Source: Clostridium rhizosphaerae
Lineage (GTDB): Bacteria > Bacillota > Clostridia > Clostridiales > Clostridiaceae
Direction of reading: 5' to 3'
Assembly (NCBI RefSeq): GCF_016765585.1
Contig: NZ_JAESWC010000002.1
Coordinates: forward strand, 806,001 to 870,000
DNA: 64,000 nucleotides
The first letter of the stretch is position 1. Every line of letters begins with the position of its first letter. The notes under the pieces are model-generated. The model worked only from the letters and a program-made list of their open reading frames with translations. It ran no database searches and was not told the origin of the DNA. This document shows, piece after piece, positions 18,443 through 27,706 of this stretch. The position numbers and the translations under genes were made by a program.

Positions 18443-18475
18443 CAAAAAGCAGCGAAATTAATCGCTGCTTTTAAA
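18443..18475 (+). terminator. Intrinsic terminator
   Basis: AAAAGCAGCG / CGCTGCTTTT stem after the hydrolase. Confidence 0.75.
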
Positions 18476-18567
18476 ATACAATATTTAACTTCATTTTGAG
18501 CAGTTTGCATTAAGGTTATATTATTTAAATTAAATTGACATATATTTCAAAAAATCTGAATACTTCA

Positions 18568-18596
18568 TTGAACTGTTTAATTTATATTGCTATAAT
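18568..18596 (+). promoter_or_regulatory. Promoter of the GH2 operon
   Basis: TTGAAC, a 17-base spacer and a perfect TATAAT, 38 bases before the GH2 start codon. Confidence 0.6.
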
Positions 18597-18633
18597 TTGG
18601 ATATAGCTACTACGTGAAGAGGTGCAGATAATC

Positions 18634-20430
18634 ATGAATGATAACTCAAAATGGAAGCCTGCTCAGGGCAATATACTTACAAGATGGGCTGGGGAAATTG
18701 ATCCTTGTAATGTACTTCCCGAATATCCAAGACCCCAGATGAAAAGAAACAATTGGATGAATCTGAATGGATTATGGGATTATGTTATTAAACCCGATAA
18801 AGAGGACATACCTTCTGATTTTGAAGGTAAAATTCTTGTACCCTATCCTTTGGAATCCTCCCTCTCAGGAGTGAAAAAGTCACTTCTGCCCAAAGAAAAA
18901 CTATGGTACAGAAGAAGCTTCACTGTTTGTGATAAGTGGAAAAAAGATAGGCTGCTGCTTCACTTTGGGGCTGTTGACTGGAAGGCTGAAGTATGGATTA
19001 ATAACCTAAAAGTCGGCGAGCATACAGGAGGCTATTATCCTTTTACTTTCGAAATCACTGAATTTATTAAAGAAGGCGAAAATGAAGTTGTAGTATCTGT
19101 ATGGGACCCTACAGATACATACGGGCAGGAAAGAGGAAAGCAAGTATTAAAACCTAAAGGAATGTTTTATACTCCAGTATCCGGCATTTGGCAAACTGTT
19201 TGGATTGAACCGGTTCCTAAAAACTATATTAAGTCCATTAAGCTGATTCCTGATATAGACAACGAAGAGCTTTCAGTGGAAGTTGAAGTAGATGCAGCAG
19301 ATGGAGAAATTCATATTGAAGCTTCTGCATATGAGGGTAATAAGGAGATTATAATTGATAGACACAGCATGGGAGAAACATTAAAACTAAAGATTTCATC
19401 TCCAAAGCTGTGGAGTCCTGACTCACCCTTTCTTTATGATTTGAAAATCAGGCTTATTAAGGATGCCGCTGTAATAGATGAAATCACCAGTTATTTTGGC
19501 ATGAGAAAATTCAGCATTGGCGAAGACAATATAGGTATTAAAAGATTGCTTCTTAATAATCTGCCTCTCTTTCAAAACGGTGTTTTAGATCAGGGATACT
19601 GGCCTGATGGCCTCTATACCACTCCAACTGACGACGCTCTTAAGTATGATGTTGAAACAGCAAAGAGGCTTGGGTTTAATATGATACGCAAACATATTAA
19701 GGTAGAACCTTTAAGGTGGTATTATCACTGTGACAAACTAGGCATTATTGTGTGGCAGGATATGATAAATGGAGGAGGCAGTATTGAAAAACTGCGTCAT
19801 TTGCTTATCCCAAACTTAGCCAGAGGAGTTTCCTTTGAAGATACAAGCCATAAAAAATATGGGAGGCATAAGCAATCCAATCGAGACAATTACAAAAAAG
19901 AACTGAAAGAAATGATTGACGGTCTCTATAATACTGTAAGCATTGGCCTATGGGTTCCTTTTAACGAGGCATGGGGACAATTCGATGCGTCTGAAATTTC
20001 CAAATGGGTCAAGGAATATGATCCAACCCGCCTTGTAGATCATGCTAGCGGATGGTACGACCAGGGCTCAGGGGATATTAAAAGTGTTCATATTTACTTT
20101 TGCAAGCTTTATATGCCAAAAAAATTAAAAAACAGAGCTGCGGCAATTACAGAGTATGGAGGTTATAGCCTTCTTGAAAAAGGACATGTGTGGCGAGAAG
20201 ACAAAGAGTATGGATATAAACATTTTGAAACCAGGGAGGAGTTAAAAAATGCCTATACTTCTCTTATAAATTCTCAGCTTAGACCATTAGTACCAAGGGG
20301 AGTCTCGGCAGCAGTATTTACACAGTTAACGGACGTTGAAACAGAAATAAACGGCATTATAACCTACGACAGAGAAGTTGTAAAAATTGATCCCGAAATA
20401 ATGAAGGAATTAAACACAATTAAATTATAA
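18634..20430 (+). CDS. Glycoside hydrolase family 2 (beta-galactosidase / beta-glucuronidase-like)
   Basis: 598 residues from ATG 18634 (AGAGG twelve bases upstream; an earlier GTG at 18622 overlaps that site). Domains run in order: sugar-binding jelly roll (WYRRSFTV, HFGAVDWKAEVWINNLKVGEHTGGYYPFTFEIT), immunoglobulin-like domain (about 200-290), and TIM barrel. The acid/base Glu is in VPFNEAWGQ and the nucleophile Glu in AAITEYGGY. There is no signal peptide, so it should cleave an imported glycoside in the cytoplasm. The next gene, a sugar-type MFS transporter, would supply it. The exact sugar is not determinable. Confidence 0.88.
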   Translation: MNDNSKWKPAQGNILTRWAGEIDPCNVLPEYPRPQMKRNNWMNLNGLWDYVIKPDKEDIPSDFEGKILVPYPLESSLSGVKKSLLPKEKLWYRRSFTVCDKWKKDRLLLHFGAVDWKAEVWINNLKVGEHTGGYYPFTFEITEFIKEGENEVVVSVWDPTDTYGQERGKQVLKPKGMFYTPVSGIWQTVWIEPVPKNYIKSIKLIPDIDNEELSVEVEVDAADGEIHIEASAYEGNKEIIIDRHSMGETLKLKISSPKLWSPDSPFLYDLKIRLIKDAAVIDEITSYFGMRKFSIGEDNIGIKRLLLNNLPLFQNGVLDQGYWPDGLYTTPTDDALKYDVETAKRLGFNMIRKHIKVEPLRWYYHCDKLGIIVWQDMINGGGSIEKLRHLLIPNLARGVSFEDTSHKKYGRHKQSNRDNYKKELKEMIDGLYNTVSIGLWVPFNEAWGQFDASEISKWVKEYDPTRLVDHASGWYDQGSGDIKSVHIYFCKLYMPKKLKNRAAAITEYGGYSLLEKGHVWREDKEYGYKHFETREELKNAYTSLINSQLRPLVPRGVSAAVFTQLTDVETEINGIITYDREVVKIDPEIMKELNTIKL

Positions 20431-20445
20431 TTGGAGGCGGTGCCC

Positions 20446-21750
20446 TTGGAGACTAATGATATCAGTAAAAAAAACTGGACACTTATATGGGTTCTTGGAA
20501 TGGCTGGCCAAATCTGCTGGAATGTTGAGAATTCATGGTTTAACACCTTTGTGTATGCAAAAATTGCCCCTAGCCCTTCCATTGTATCCTGGATGGTAGG
20601 TGTAAGTGCTGCAGTAACTACCTTTGCTACCTTCTTTGTAGGTACATTAAGCGATAGAAAAGGAAAACGAAAACCCTTTATTGCTGTAGGATATATATTA
20701 TGGGGATTGTTCACAATCGCATTTGGGGCAGCAGAATTTTTCCCAAAGAATCCTTTTATTCTGGCAGCCATATTTGTTATATCAGCAGATGCAGTCATGA
20801 GCTTCTTTGGTTCTGTTGGAAATGACTCGGGCTTCAGTACATGGACTACAGATATTTCAAACGAGCATAACAGGGGCAAGCTGGGCGGTGCTCTCGCAGC
20901 AATGCCGGTGCTTGCAACAATATTTGGCTCCGTAGTTTCAGGTATTATAATTGATACAGTAGACTTTTTCCCATTCTTTATAATAATGGGCGGTACCGTA
21001 ATGCTGGTTGGAATATTTACAATCTTTAACCTTAAGGATTCCCCTACCCTTAAACCCAAAAAAGATGAAAAAGGATTCTTGCATCAGTTTCTATCCGTAT
21101 TCAATATCAGGACAGTTAAGGAAAATAAGGAATTGTTTTGGGTATTTATGGTGATATTAGTTTACTTTATCGGCTTTGACGTCTATTTTCCATATATCAC
21201 AATTTACTTTGCCAATTATTTAAAGCTTGATTATACTATGACAGGACTAATTCAGGGAGCAGGTCTTTTAGGAGCTGTGCTTCTAACAATGCCAACCGCA
21301 CGCTTTATTGACAAAGGCAAGTCCCCTGCTGTCATACTATTTGCATTGGTTGCTAATTTCATTGGTCTTTTTGTAATAACACTTTCAAGTAAAATTCCAG
21401 TACTTTTAATAGGTGTTTTAGGCTCAGGCATTGGCTATGTACTCACATTTCAAACACTTATCGCTTGGATTAAAAATCTCTATCCAGAGGATCAAAGGGG
21501 TCAGTTTGAAGGAATAAAACAAATATTTTTTGTTTGTCTCCCTATGATTATAGGTCCTTCAATAGCTACAGTTGTTATAAATAATTTTGGTGTTCAGGGA
21601 GTCATAGATGGAACTTCGGGCATGATTCCTACAGAATCTTTGTTTCTGTTCTCGGCTGTATTAACAAGCCTTACAGTACTCCCGTTGATTCCGGCATATA
21701 AACTTAATAAGGCACGTATTCAATCTATAAAGAAAGGAGTGGAAATGTAA
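20446..21750 (+). CDS. MFS transporter, probably for a glycoside
   Basis: About 434 residues with twelve hydrophobic helices. The MFS loop 2-3 motif is seen as GTLSDRKGKRKPF. The overall pattern is close to glycoside/SLC45-like MFS carriers (WNVENSWFNTFVYAKIAPSPSIVSWMVG). The start is a TTG at 20446, eight bases after GGAGG; the upstream TTG (20431) and GTG (20440) lie in or at the ribosome site. It lies 15 bases after the GH2 stop and two bases before DUF2804, so one operon. Likely role: uptake of the glycoside split by the GH2 enzyme. Confidence 0.82.
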   Translation: METNDISKKNWTLIWVLGMAGQICWNVENSWFNTFVYAKIAPSPSIVSWMVGVSAAVTTFATFFVGTLSDRKGKRKPFIAVGYILWGLFTIAFGAAEFFPKNPFILAAIFVISADAVMSFFGSVGNDSGFSTWTTDISNEHNRGKLGGALAAMPVLATIFGSVVSGIIIDTVDFFPFFIIMGGTVMLVGIFTIFNLKDSPTLKPKKDEKGFLHQFLSVFNIRTVKENKELFWVFMVILVYFIGFDVYFPYITIYFANYLKLDYTMTGLIQGAGLLGAVLLTMPTARFIDKGKSPAVILFALVANFIGLFVITLSSKIPVLLIGVLGSGIGYVLTFQTLIAWIKNLYPEDQRGQFEGIKQIFFVCLPMIIGPSIATVVINNFGVQGVIDGTSGMIPTESLFLFSAVLTSLTVLPLIPAYKLNKARIQSIKKGVEM

Positions 21751-21752
21751 TT

Positions 21753-22766
21753 ATGCAAAATGAAATAACCGAAAAAGGAAATGTTTTAAAAGATAATGGT
21801 ACCCTTGCCACAGCCGGCTACTCTACAAGAAGAGTTTTAGACTATAATCGTGAGGCAATAAAAACTCCATGGAAAATAAAAGAGTGGGATTTTTATCAAG
21901 TAAGCAATGACAGATTCTGCATTCAGTTCACAATTGGACATGTTTCCTATGCAGGCACTGTTACGATTACTGCTTTTGATATTATAACAGGAAAAAAGCA
22001 AAGTGTATCAAAGCCCCTTGTTCTTCCCTTTAACAGGCTTCATATGCCAAGAAGTGCCGAGGAGGGAGACCTTTCCTACAAAGTAAAGGGCTTTGAAATG
22101 TCCTTTACTCACATTGAAGGAGGCAGAAGATTATACTGTAAAGTAGATGACCCAAAGCTTTTGCCTGTAGAAATTGATATTACACTGAATCAGCCAAGCA
22201 AAGCCTCCATTGTTATGGCTACTCCCTTTGATGAAGGCCCCAATTATTTTTACTACAATCATAAAATAAATTGTATGCCGGCCTCTGGAAAAGCTGTCTT
22301 TGGAATTGAAACCTATGATATTAATCCTGACACCACCATTGGTCTGATTGATTGGGGACGAGGTGTCTGGCCCTTTAAGCATGAATGGTTTTGGAGCAAC
22401 GGCAGCTCAATAATTGATGGAAAGCTCTTCGGCTTCAATATTGGCTACGGCTTCGGAAACACCTCCGCAGCTACAGAAAACATGCTTTTTTATGATGGAA
22501 CTTGCCACAAGCTTGAAGACGTTAGCTTCAATATTCCAAAAGACAGTTATACAAAACCATGGACCTTCACAAGCAGCGATAACCGTTTCGAGATGGAATT
22601 TATACCTGTCTTTGATAACTATACTGAGACAAAACTGCTCTTTGTCAACAACCACTGCCACCAGGTTTTTGGAAGATTCACCGGAAAAGCTGTACTCGAT
22701 GATGGCAGAGTACTTGAAGTTAAAGATCTTACAGCCTTCGCAGAACATGCCGTAAACAGGTGGTAA
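21753..22766 (+). CDS. DUF2804 domain protein
   Basis: 337 residues filling the DUF2804 family: an N-terminal LATAGYSTRRVLDYNREAI, an internal WDFYQVSNDRFCIQFTIGHVSYAG, and the strongly conserved GLIDWGRGVWPFKHEWFWSNGSS and FGFNIGYGFGN. The family has no proven activity that I know of; it is beta-rich and looks like a carbohydrate- or lipid-handling sandwich. Its place as the last gene of a GH2-MFS operon points to glycoside metabolism. There is no signal peptide. AAGGAG lies 13 bases before the ATG. Confidence 0.78.
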   Translation: MQNEITEKGNVLKDNGTLATAGYSTRRVLDYNREAIKTPWKIKEWDFYQVSNDRFCIQFTIGHVSYAGTVTITAFDIITGKKQSVSKPLVLPFNRLHMPRSAEEGDLSYKVKGFEMSFTHIEGGRRLYCKVDDPKLLPVEIDITLNQPSKASIVMATPFDEGPNYFYYNHKINCMPASGKAVFGIETYDINPDTTIGLIDWGRGVWPFKHEWFWSNGSSIIDGKLFGFNIGYGFGNTSAATENMLFYDGTCHKLEDVSFNIPKDSYTKPWTFTSSDNRFEMEFIPVFDNYTETKLLFVNNHCHQVFGRFTGKAVLDDGRVLEVKDLTAFAEHAVNRW

Positions 22767-22818
22767 TAAACTATTTTCGGATTACAAAATACAATATTTC
22801 TTTTAAATAATAAATATA

Positions 22819-22879
22819 AGAGGCTATCTCAAAACAGCTAGTTTAAGCTATTTTTAGACAGCCCCTATGCTTTTTTATT
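22819..22879 (+). terminator. Terminator-like repeat ending the GH2 operon
   Basis: Imperfect hairpin from AGAGGCTATCTCAAAACAGC to CTATTTTTAGACAGCCCC, followed by CTTTTTT. The left arm shares the CTCAAAACAGCTA core with the ends of the 243-bp palindrome at 10276. Confidence 0.6.
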
Positions 22880-22904
22880 AAAAATAATGAGGGTGATTTT
22901 ATAT

Positions 22905-23606
22905 TTATCCTAAATAAGCTTCCTTAACCTTTTCATCTTTTAAAAGTTCTTGGGCATTGCCCTCTAATACAATTCTGCCGGTTTCCAGCACATAAGCCCT
23001 ATCAGCTATAGAAAGAGCCAGATTAGCATTTTGTTCAACTAAAAGAATTGTAGTCCCTGCCTCATTTATCTGCTTAATTATATTAAAGATTTCTTGAACT
23101 ACAATTGGAGCAAGCCCCATAGAAGGTTCGTCTAAAAGCAGCAGCTTAGGCTGTGTCATCATAGCTCTGCCGATAGCAAGCATTTGCTGTTCCCCGCCGC
23201 TTAGAGTGCCTGCCAGCTGTTTTCTTCTTTCCTTAAGTCTTGGAAACTTCTCAAACACATAATCATAGTCTGTTTTGAGCTTAGCTTTATCCTTTCTGGC
23301 GTAAGCGCCAAGCTCTAAATTTTCCATAACAGTCATGGAAGAAAATACTCTTCTTCCTTCCGGCACATGTGCCATGCCAAGGCTTGGGAGTTTATGTGCG
23401 GCTGCTGCTTTAAGGGACCTGGCGCCAAAAAATATTTCACCGGATTCAGGAGCTTCAAGCCCGGAAAGAGTTCTGAGCGTCGAAGTCTTTCCGGCACCAT
23501 TAGCGCCAATGAGAGTAACTATTTCCCCCTCTCTTATTTCTAAGTTTATACCCTTTAAAGCATGAATTGAACCATAATAGAGATTCAAGTCTTTAACACT
23601 TAGCAT
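22905..23606 (-). CDS. livF: Branched-chain amino-acid ABC transporter, ATPase LivF
   Basis: 233 residues, the LivF size. Walker A is GANGAGKTS, the signature is LSGGEQQ, Walker B is LLLLDEPSMGLAP, and the LivF-type pattern MAHVPEGRRVFSSMTVMENLELGAY is present. It is the second ATPase of the importer and is last in the operon. Its ATG overlaps the end of livG by seven bases, with GAGGAGG upstream. Confidence 0.95.
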   Translation of the reverse strand: MLSVKDLNLYYGSIHALKGINLEIREGEIVTLIGANGAGKTSTLRTLSGLEAPESGEIFFGARSLKAAAAHKLPSLGMAHVPEGRRVFSSMTVMENLELGAYARKDKAKLKTDYDYVFEKFPRLKERRKQLAGTLSGGEQQMLAIGRAMMTQPKLLLLDEPSMGLAPIVVQEIFNIIKQINEAGTTILLVEQNANLALSIADRAYVLETGRIVLEGNAQELLKDEKVKEAYLG

Positions 23607-24370
23607 GGAGCCGCCTCCTCTCCAAGATAAGCTTTAATAACTGCAGGATGGCTCTTTATATAGTCTGGAGAACCTTGGGCTATTATTTTCCCGTAGTCAA
23701 CCACCACAATTCTCTCGCAAAGACCCATAACAAGCTTCATATCATGTTCAATCAAAAGTACTGCCAGCTCATACTCTTTTCTAATCCAAGTTATAAGCTT
23801 CATAAGCTCTTGAGTTTCCTGAGGATTCATCCCCGCTGCCGGCTCATCCAAAAGCAGAAGCCTCGGTTTAGCAGCCAGTGCTCTGACTATTTCAAGCTTT
23901 CTCTGCTCACCGTAAGAAAGACTTAAAGCCAATTCATTTCTTTTCTCCCAAAGACCGAATACCTCTAAAAGCCTTAAACTTTCAGCTTCAATTCTTGCTT
24001 CTTCGCTGAAATAACGCGGAGTCCTTAGTATTGAGTGAAGCAGATTGTATTTTGCTTGAAAGTTAAAGGATATTTTAACATTATCAAGTACAGTCATGCT
24101 GCTGAAAAGCCTTATATTTTGAAAGGTTCTGCAAATGCGTTTTTTTGTTATTTCATAAGGTTTTTTACCATGAACATATTCATTATTGAAGCTTATGGTT
24201 CCGCTGGTAGGAGCATAAACCCCTGTAAGCATATTGAAAATAGTAGTTTTTCCCGCACCATTAGGACCTATGAGTCCCACAAGCTCTCCTTGGTTTATGT
24301 TAATTGAAAAATCAGAAACAGCGGTAAGACCGCCAAAGCATATTTTTAAGCTATCTGCCTGAAGAAGCAT
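23600..24370 (-). CDS. livG: Branched-chain amino-acid ABC transporter, ATPase LivG
   Basis: 256 residues with Walker A GPNGAGKTT, Walker B LLLLDEPAAGMNP, the LivG-type helix region RICRTFQNIRLFSSMTVLDNV, and the LivG C-terminus. The signature motif reads LSYGEQR, with Tyr in place of the usual second Gly. The ATG at 24370 lies eight bases after AGGAGG; a second ATG two codons earlier (24376) sits against it. The gene overlaps the end of livM by about 20 bases. Confidence 0.95.
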   Translation of the reverse strand: MLLQADSLKICFGGLTAVSDFSININQGELVGLIGPNGAGKTTIFNMLTGVYAPTSGTISFNNEYVHGKKPYEITKKRICRTFQNIRLFSSMTVLDNVKISFNFQAKYNLLHSILRTPRYFSEEARIEAESLRLLEVFGLWEKRNELALSLSYGEQRKLEIVRALAAKPRLLLLDEPAAGMNPQETQELMKLITWIRKEYELAVLLIEHDMKLVMGLCERIVVVDYGKIIAQGSPDYIKSHPAVIKAYLGEEAAPC

Positions 24371-25316
24371 TTGCATTACCTCCTTTTTTATTAAGACTTT
24401 TAAACATTTTAAAGGATAATTCCTTGTTGCCCATCAACCCCTGAGGCCTGAATATCATAATTAGTATTAGAAGAAGAGAATATACAATCATTCTATAGTT
24501 TGCAAATTCTCTAAGAGCCTCAGGAAGCAGTGTAAGTATACCGGCAGAAAGCATTGAGCCGGAAAGACTTCCCATGCCTCCAAGAACTACATAGGTTACA
24601 ATTTCTATAGATTTCATAAAGTTAAAGCTGTTTGGCTCTAAGAACATAAAGTAATGAGCATATAAAGCTCCCGCAACTCCTGCAAAGAATGAAGCTATTA
24701 CAAAGGCAATAAGCTTGTATTCCGTGGTATTTATACCCATTGCCTCCGCTGCAATTTCATTTTCTCGTGTTGCAATCATAGCTCTGCCTTGAGTTGAATT
24801 TATTATATTTTTAAGTATTATAAATGTAATAATTACGCCTAGAAATACTGTGGTAAAAGTAGTTTTTGGAGGAATACCCGCTAGCCCCCTAGCTCCTCCA
24901 ACAGGCTCAATGTTTGTTATTGCAACTCTTATCATCTCCCCGAACCCAAGAGTAGTAATAGCAAGATAATCTCCTTTAAGCCTTAATATAGGAAGGCCTA
25001 TTAAAAAACCTACAAGTCCGGCTGCAGCTCCTCCTAATACAATGCATAATAAGAAAGGAAGGTGAAGTTTTATAGTTAACATTGCTGCTGCATAGGCTCC
25101 TACTGACATAAAACCGGCATGCCCCAATGTCAGTTGTCCAGTAAAGCCTATAACTAAATTCAAGCTGAGCGCCAGAATAATGTTTATCCCGATAAGTACT
25201 AATATTTGCTCATAATATCTATTTAAAAGTCCCCCTTTTATTAATCCAAACAACACAAGATAAACTATTGCAACAGCGATAAAATTAACAATTGTCTTTT
25301 TATTAATTTTCAGCAT
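24351..25316 (-). CDS. livM: Branched-chain amino-acid ABC transporter, permease LivM
   Basis: 321 residues, about nine membrane helices. Family motifs are ALSLNLVIGFTGQLTLGHAGFMSVGAYAAA and the EAA-like GEMIRVAITNIEP loop that contacts the ATPases. The start is ATG 25316, five bases after AGGTGA; a GTG at 25325 overlaps the ribosome site. It pairs with LivH to form the membrane channel. Confidence 0.93.
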   Translation of the reverse strand: MLKINKKTIVNFIAVAIVYLVLFGLIKGGLLNRYYEQILVLIGINIILALSLNLVIGFTGQLTLGHAGFMSVGAYAAAMLTIKLHLPFLLCIVLGGAAAGLVGFLIGLPILRLKGDYLAITTLGFGEMIRVAITNIEPVGGARGLAGIPPKTTFTTVFLGVIITFIILKNIINSTQGRAMIATRENEIAAEAMGINTTEYKLIAFVIASFFAGVAGALYAHYFMFLEPNSFNFMKSIEIVTYVVLGGMGSLSGSMLSAGILTLLPEALREFANYRMIVYSLLLILIMIFRPQGLMGNKELSFKMFKSLNKKGGNANASSGR

Positions 25317-25325
25317 ATATATCAC

Positions 25326-26210
25326 CTACACTTTCTCACTGGACTTCCTGCCCAGAAGTCCTGATGGTTTAATTATCAATACTAAGATCAATATGCCAAA
25401 AGCAATTGCATCTGAAAGCTTAGAGGATATATAAGCTTTAGTTAAGGTTTCAGCTATACCCATGAACAGGCCTCCAAAGATAGCTCCAGGTATTATACCT
25501 ATACCTCCCAAAACTGCTGCTATAAAGGCTTTTAAACCAGGCATTACACCCATCAGAGGATCAATCCTGTTATAGAGGATGCCAACAAGAACACCTGCAG
25601 CGCCTGCAAGTGCAGAGCCTATGGCAAAGGTTATAGAAATTATATTATCTATATTGATCCCCATAAGCACTGCAGCATCCTTGTCTAGTGCAGCTGCTCT
25701 CATAGCCTTTCCCACCTTTGTTTTATAAACAACAAACTGAAGCAGCAATGCTAAAGCTACTGATACACATAAGATTATGAGCTGTAAATTATTTATTTGA
25801 ATCGCCCCAAAGCTAATATTCTTTTGCGGTAAAATAGCTGCCGGATAAGGCTTAGGATTAGGTCCGGCAATAAATCTAACCGCATTTTCTAAAAACAGTG
25901 AAACACCTATTGCTGTAATTAAAAGAGCTATTTTAGGCGACTTACGCAGCGGTTTATAGGCTGCTTTTTCAATTAAAATACCAAGAGCTGCCGAGGCTGC
26001 CATAGCTAATAAAAGTGTAGGTACAAAGCTTAAATGCAGCGCTGTACAGACATAGAAGCCTATAAACGCTCCTGCCATATACACATCTCCGTGAGCAAAA
26101 TTTATAAGTCCTATAATTCCATAAACCATAGTATAGCCTAGTGCTATTAATGCATAGACGCTGCCAAGAGCCAAGCCGTTTATAATCTGCTGAATTACTA
26201 CCAAAATCAT
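25326..26210 (-). CDS. livH: Branched-chain amino-acid ABC transporter, permease LivH
   Basis: About 294 residues with the LivH signatures IINGLALGSVYALIALGYTMVYGIIGLINFAHGDVYM and LDKDAAVLMGINIDNII. Several starts are possible (GTG 26222, ATG 26213, ATG 26210); the last is best spaced from GGAGG. It partners LivM. Confidence 0.93.
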   Translation of the reverse strand: MILVVIQQIINGLALGSVYALIALGYTMVYGIIGLINFAHGDVYMAGAFIGFYVCTALHLSFVPTLLLAMAASAALGILIEKAAYKPLRKSPKIALLITAIGVSLFLENAVRFIAGPNPKPYPAAILPQKNISFGAIQINNLQLIILCVSVALALLLQFVVYKTKVGKAMRAAALDKDAAVLMGINIDNIISITFAIGSALAGAAGVLVGILYNRIDPLMGVMPGLKAFIAAVLGGIGIIPGAIFGGLFMGIAETLTKAYISSKLSDAIAFGILILVLIIKPSGLLGRKSSEKV

Positions 26211-26262
26211 CATCTCCTCCACAAGCTTTGTAATGACAGCAGAAGCCTGCTGTCATCATTAA

Positions 26263-27402
26263 TTAAGGGTTGACTCTCATTGTAAATTTAGTTTTGTCTC
26301 CCTCAACCTTAACAATAACTGCGGATTTTACTGCATTTCTCTTCTCATCAAAGGATACTTTCCCTGAAACTACAGTAAGATTAGTTTTCTTTAAAGCTTC
26401 CTTTATGCTCTCGCCATCTGTCTTTCCGGCAGCTTTAATTGCTTCGACAAGAATTTTTCCTGCATCATAGTTTAAAACAGCCATAGTATCAGGTGTAGTT
26501 TTATATTTATCTTCATAGGATTTCTTAAAATCTGTTACTTCCTTTGAAGTATCTTCAGGTGAGTAATGATTTGAAAAATAAGCTCCGTCAACTGCATTGC
26601 CCCCTATTTTAAAAAGGTCTGCTGAGTCCCAGCCGTCGCTGCCTACAAAGGTAGAAGTTATCCCTAAGGCTCTTGCCTGTTTAGCAATAAGTGCAACTGT
26701 TCCGTAATAATCAGGAAGGAATAATACCTGTGGATTTAATGCTTTTAATTTAGTTAATTGTGCATTAAAGTCCTGCTCCCCTTTATTATAGTTTTCAGAA
26801 GCAACAACTTTACCTCCAAGCTTTTCAAAGTTTGCTTTAAAATTCTCAGCCAAACCGCTGGAATAATCATTTCCGTTGTCAAACAGCACAGCAGCAGTTT
26901 GTGCTTTTAAGCTTTCATAAGCAAATTTGGAAGTAACAACTCCCTGAAACGGATCCTGGAAGCAGGAACGGAATACATATTCCCCGGCGTCAGTTATTTT
27001 TAGATTTGTGCCGGTTCCCGTTACCATAGGAACCTTAAATTGATTTGCAATCGGTCCTACAGAGTTGCATTGAGAGCTTGTAAGAGGTCCTACTATACCT
27101 ACAACCTTATCATTGTTTATAAGCTTTTGGGCTGCAGTAGCTGAAGTAGCAGGCTTGCTTTCGTCATCTTCAAAAATAAATTTTATGTTCTTGCCAAGAG
27201 CTCCGCCGGATTTATTAACTTCCTCCTGAAGTATCTCCAGTGCGTTTTTTCCTGACTGTCCATAGCTTGCTACATCACCTGTGAGAGATAAGATAACTCC
27301 TATTTTTATATCATTAGAGCTTGCCCCGGCTTTGCCGCAGCCTGTCATAGCTCCCAATATCAACATCATACTTAGTGCTAAAGCGATTTTCTTTTTTACC
27401 AT
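26263..27402 (-). CDS. livK: Branched-chain amino-acid ABC transporter, substrate-binding lipoprotein
   Basis: 379 residues. The lipoprotein signal ends at GAMTGC-GKAG. The mature part is a type I periplasmic-binding fold of the Leu/Ile/Val family: IKIGVILSLTGDVASYGQSGKNALEILQEEVN, VVGIVGPLTSSQCNSVGPIANQ, and VGSDGWDSADLFKIGG. It delivers the amino acid to LivHM and is first in the operon, directly behind a riboswitch. Specificity within the family (Leu, Ile, Val or related) cannot be decided. Confidence 0.93.
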   Translation of the reverse strand: MVKKKIALALSMMLILGAMTGCGKAGASSNDIKIGVILSLTGDVASYGQSGKNALEILQEEVNKSGGALGKNIKFIFEDDESKPATSATAAQKLINNDKVVGIVGPLTSSQCNSVGPIANQFKVPMVTGTGTNLKITDAGEYVFRSCFQDPFQGVVTSKFAYESLKAQTAAVLFDNGNDYSSGLAENFKANFEKLGGKVVASENYNKGEQDFNAQLTKLKALNPQVLFLPDYYGTVALIAKQARALGITSTFVGSDGWDSADLFKIGGNAVDGAYFSNHYSPEDTSKEVTDFKKSYEDKYKTTPDTMAVLNYDAGKILVEAIKAAGKTDGESIKEALKKTNLTVVSGKVSFDEKRNAVKSAVIVKVEGDKTKFTMRVNP

Positions 27403-27493
27403 TTAAAATTTCCCCCTTAATACTTAACCTTTTTTCAATCATATAATTTCTAAAGTCACTAATGTCGCTTATATCGCTAATGTCTGACTGCAT
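27314..27493 (-). CDS. Possible Ile-rich leader ORF overlapping livK
   Basis: ATG at 27493 follows a run of seven G's, after the riboswitch terminator. The ORF begins MQSDISDISDISDFRNYMIEKR and runs out of frame into livK, stopping at 27314 (59 codons). The ISD triplets come from a 9-base tandem repeat. Its position, and a burst of isoleucine codons in front of a branched-chain amino-acid transporter, suggest a leader peptide or translational coupling. It may equally be chance. Confidence 0.3.
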   Translation of the reverse strand: MQSDISDISDISDFRNYMIEKRLSIKGEILNGKKENRFSTKYDVDIGSYDRLRQSRGKL

Positions 27494-27536
27494 TTTAAAT
27501 CCCCCCCAATAACTATTTTTTTGCATAAAAATAAAA

Positions 27537-27706
27537 GGTCCGGTGCAAATTTTCCATTCACTATGGTGTATCACACTGTGAAACACTTTGGTGAAAGAAA
27601 AACCTACGCCGGACCTTTTATATCAGCGGTGTAACATCGCGTTAGGTGCAATGCCTGTATCGCTCGGTCCAGACTTAAGCAAAGCTTAACGGAACCCTAG
27701 ATACAC
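27537..27706 (-). promoter_or_regulatory. ykkC-family riboswitch, probably the ppGpp class, with terminator
   Basis: On the minus strand the leader carries the two hallmark blocks of the ykkC motif: TATCTAGGGTTCCG, then a hairpin (TTAAGC...GCTTAA), then CTGGACCGAGCGATACAGGC. The 3' block ATAAAAGGTCCGGCG follows. That last block doubles as the left arm of a terminator, GGTCCGG (27609-27615) with CCGGACC (27537-27543), followed by TTTTATTTTT. Mutual exclusion of aptamer and terminator implies a ligand-ON switch. Guanidine-I, ppGpp and PRPP subclasses share this core; branched-chain amino-acid genes are the known context of the ppGpp class. Confidence 0.75.

Noticed and set aside
22407-22755. 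Two overlapping 113-codon ORFs on opposite strands
   Set aside because: Both lie wholly inside the DUF2804 gene in other frames.
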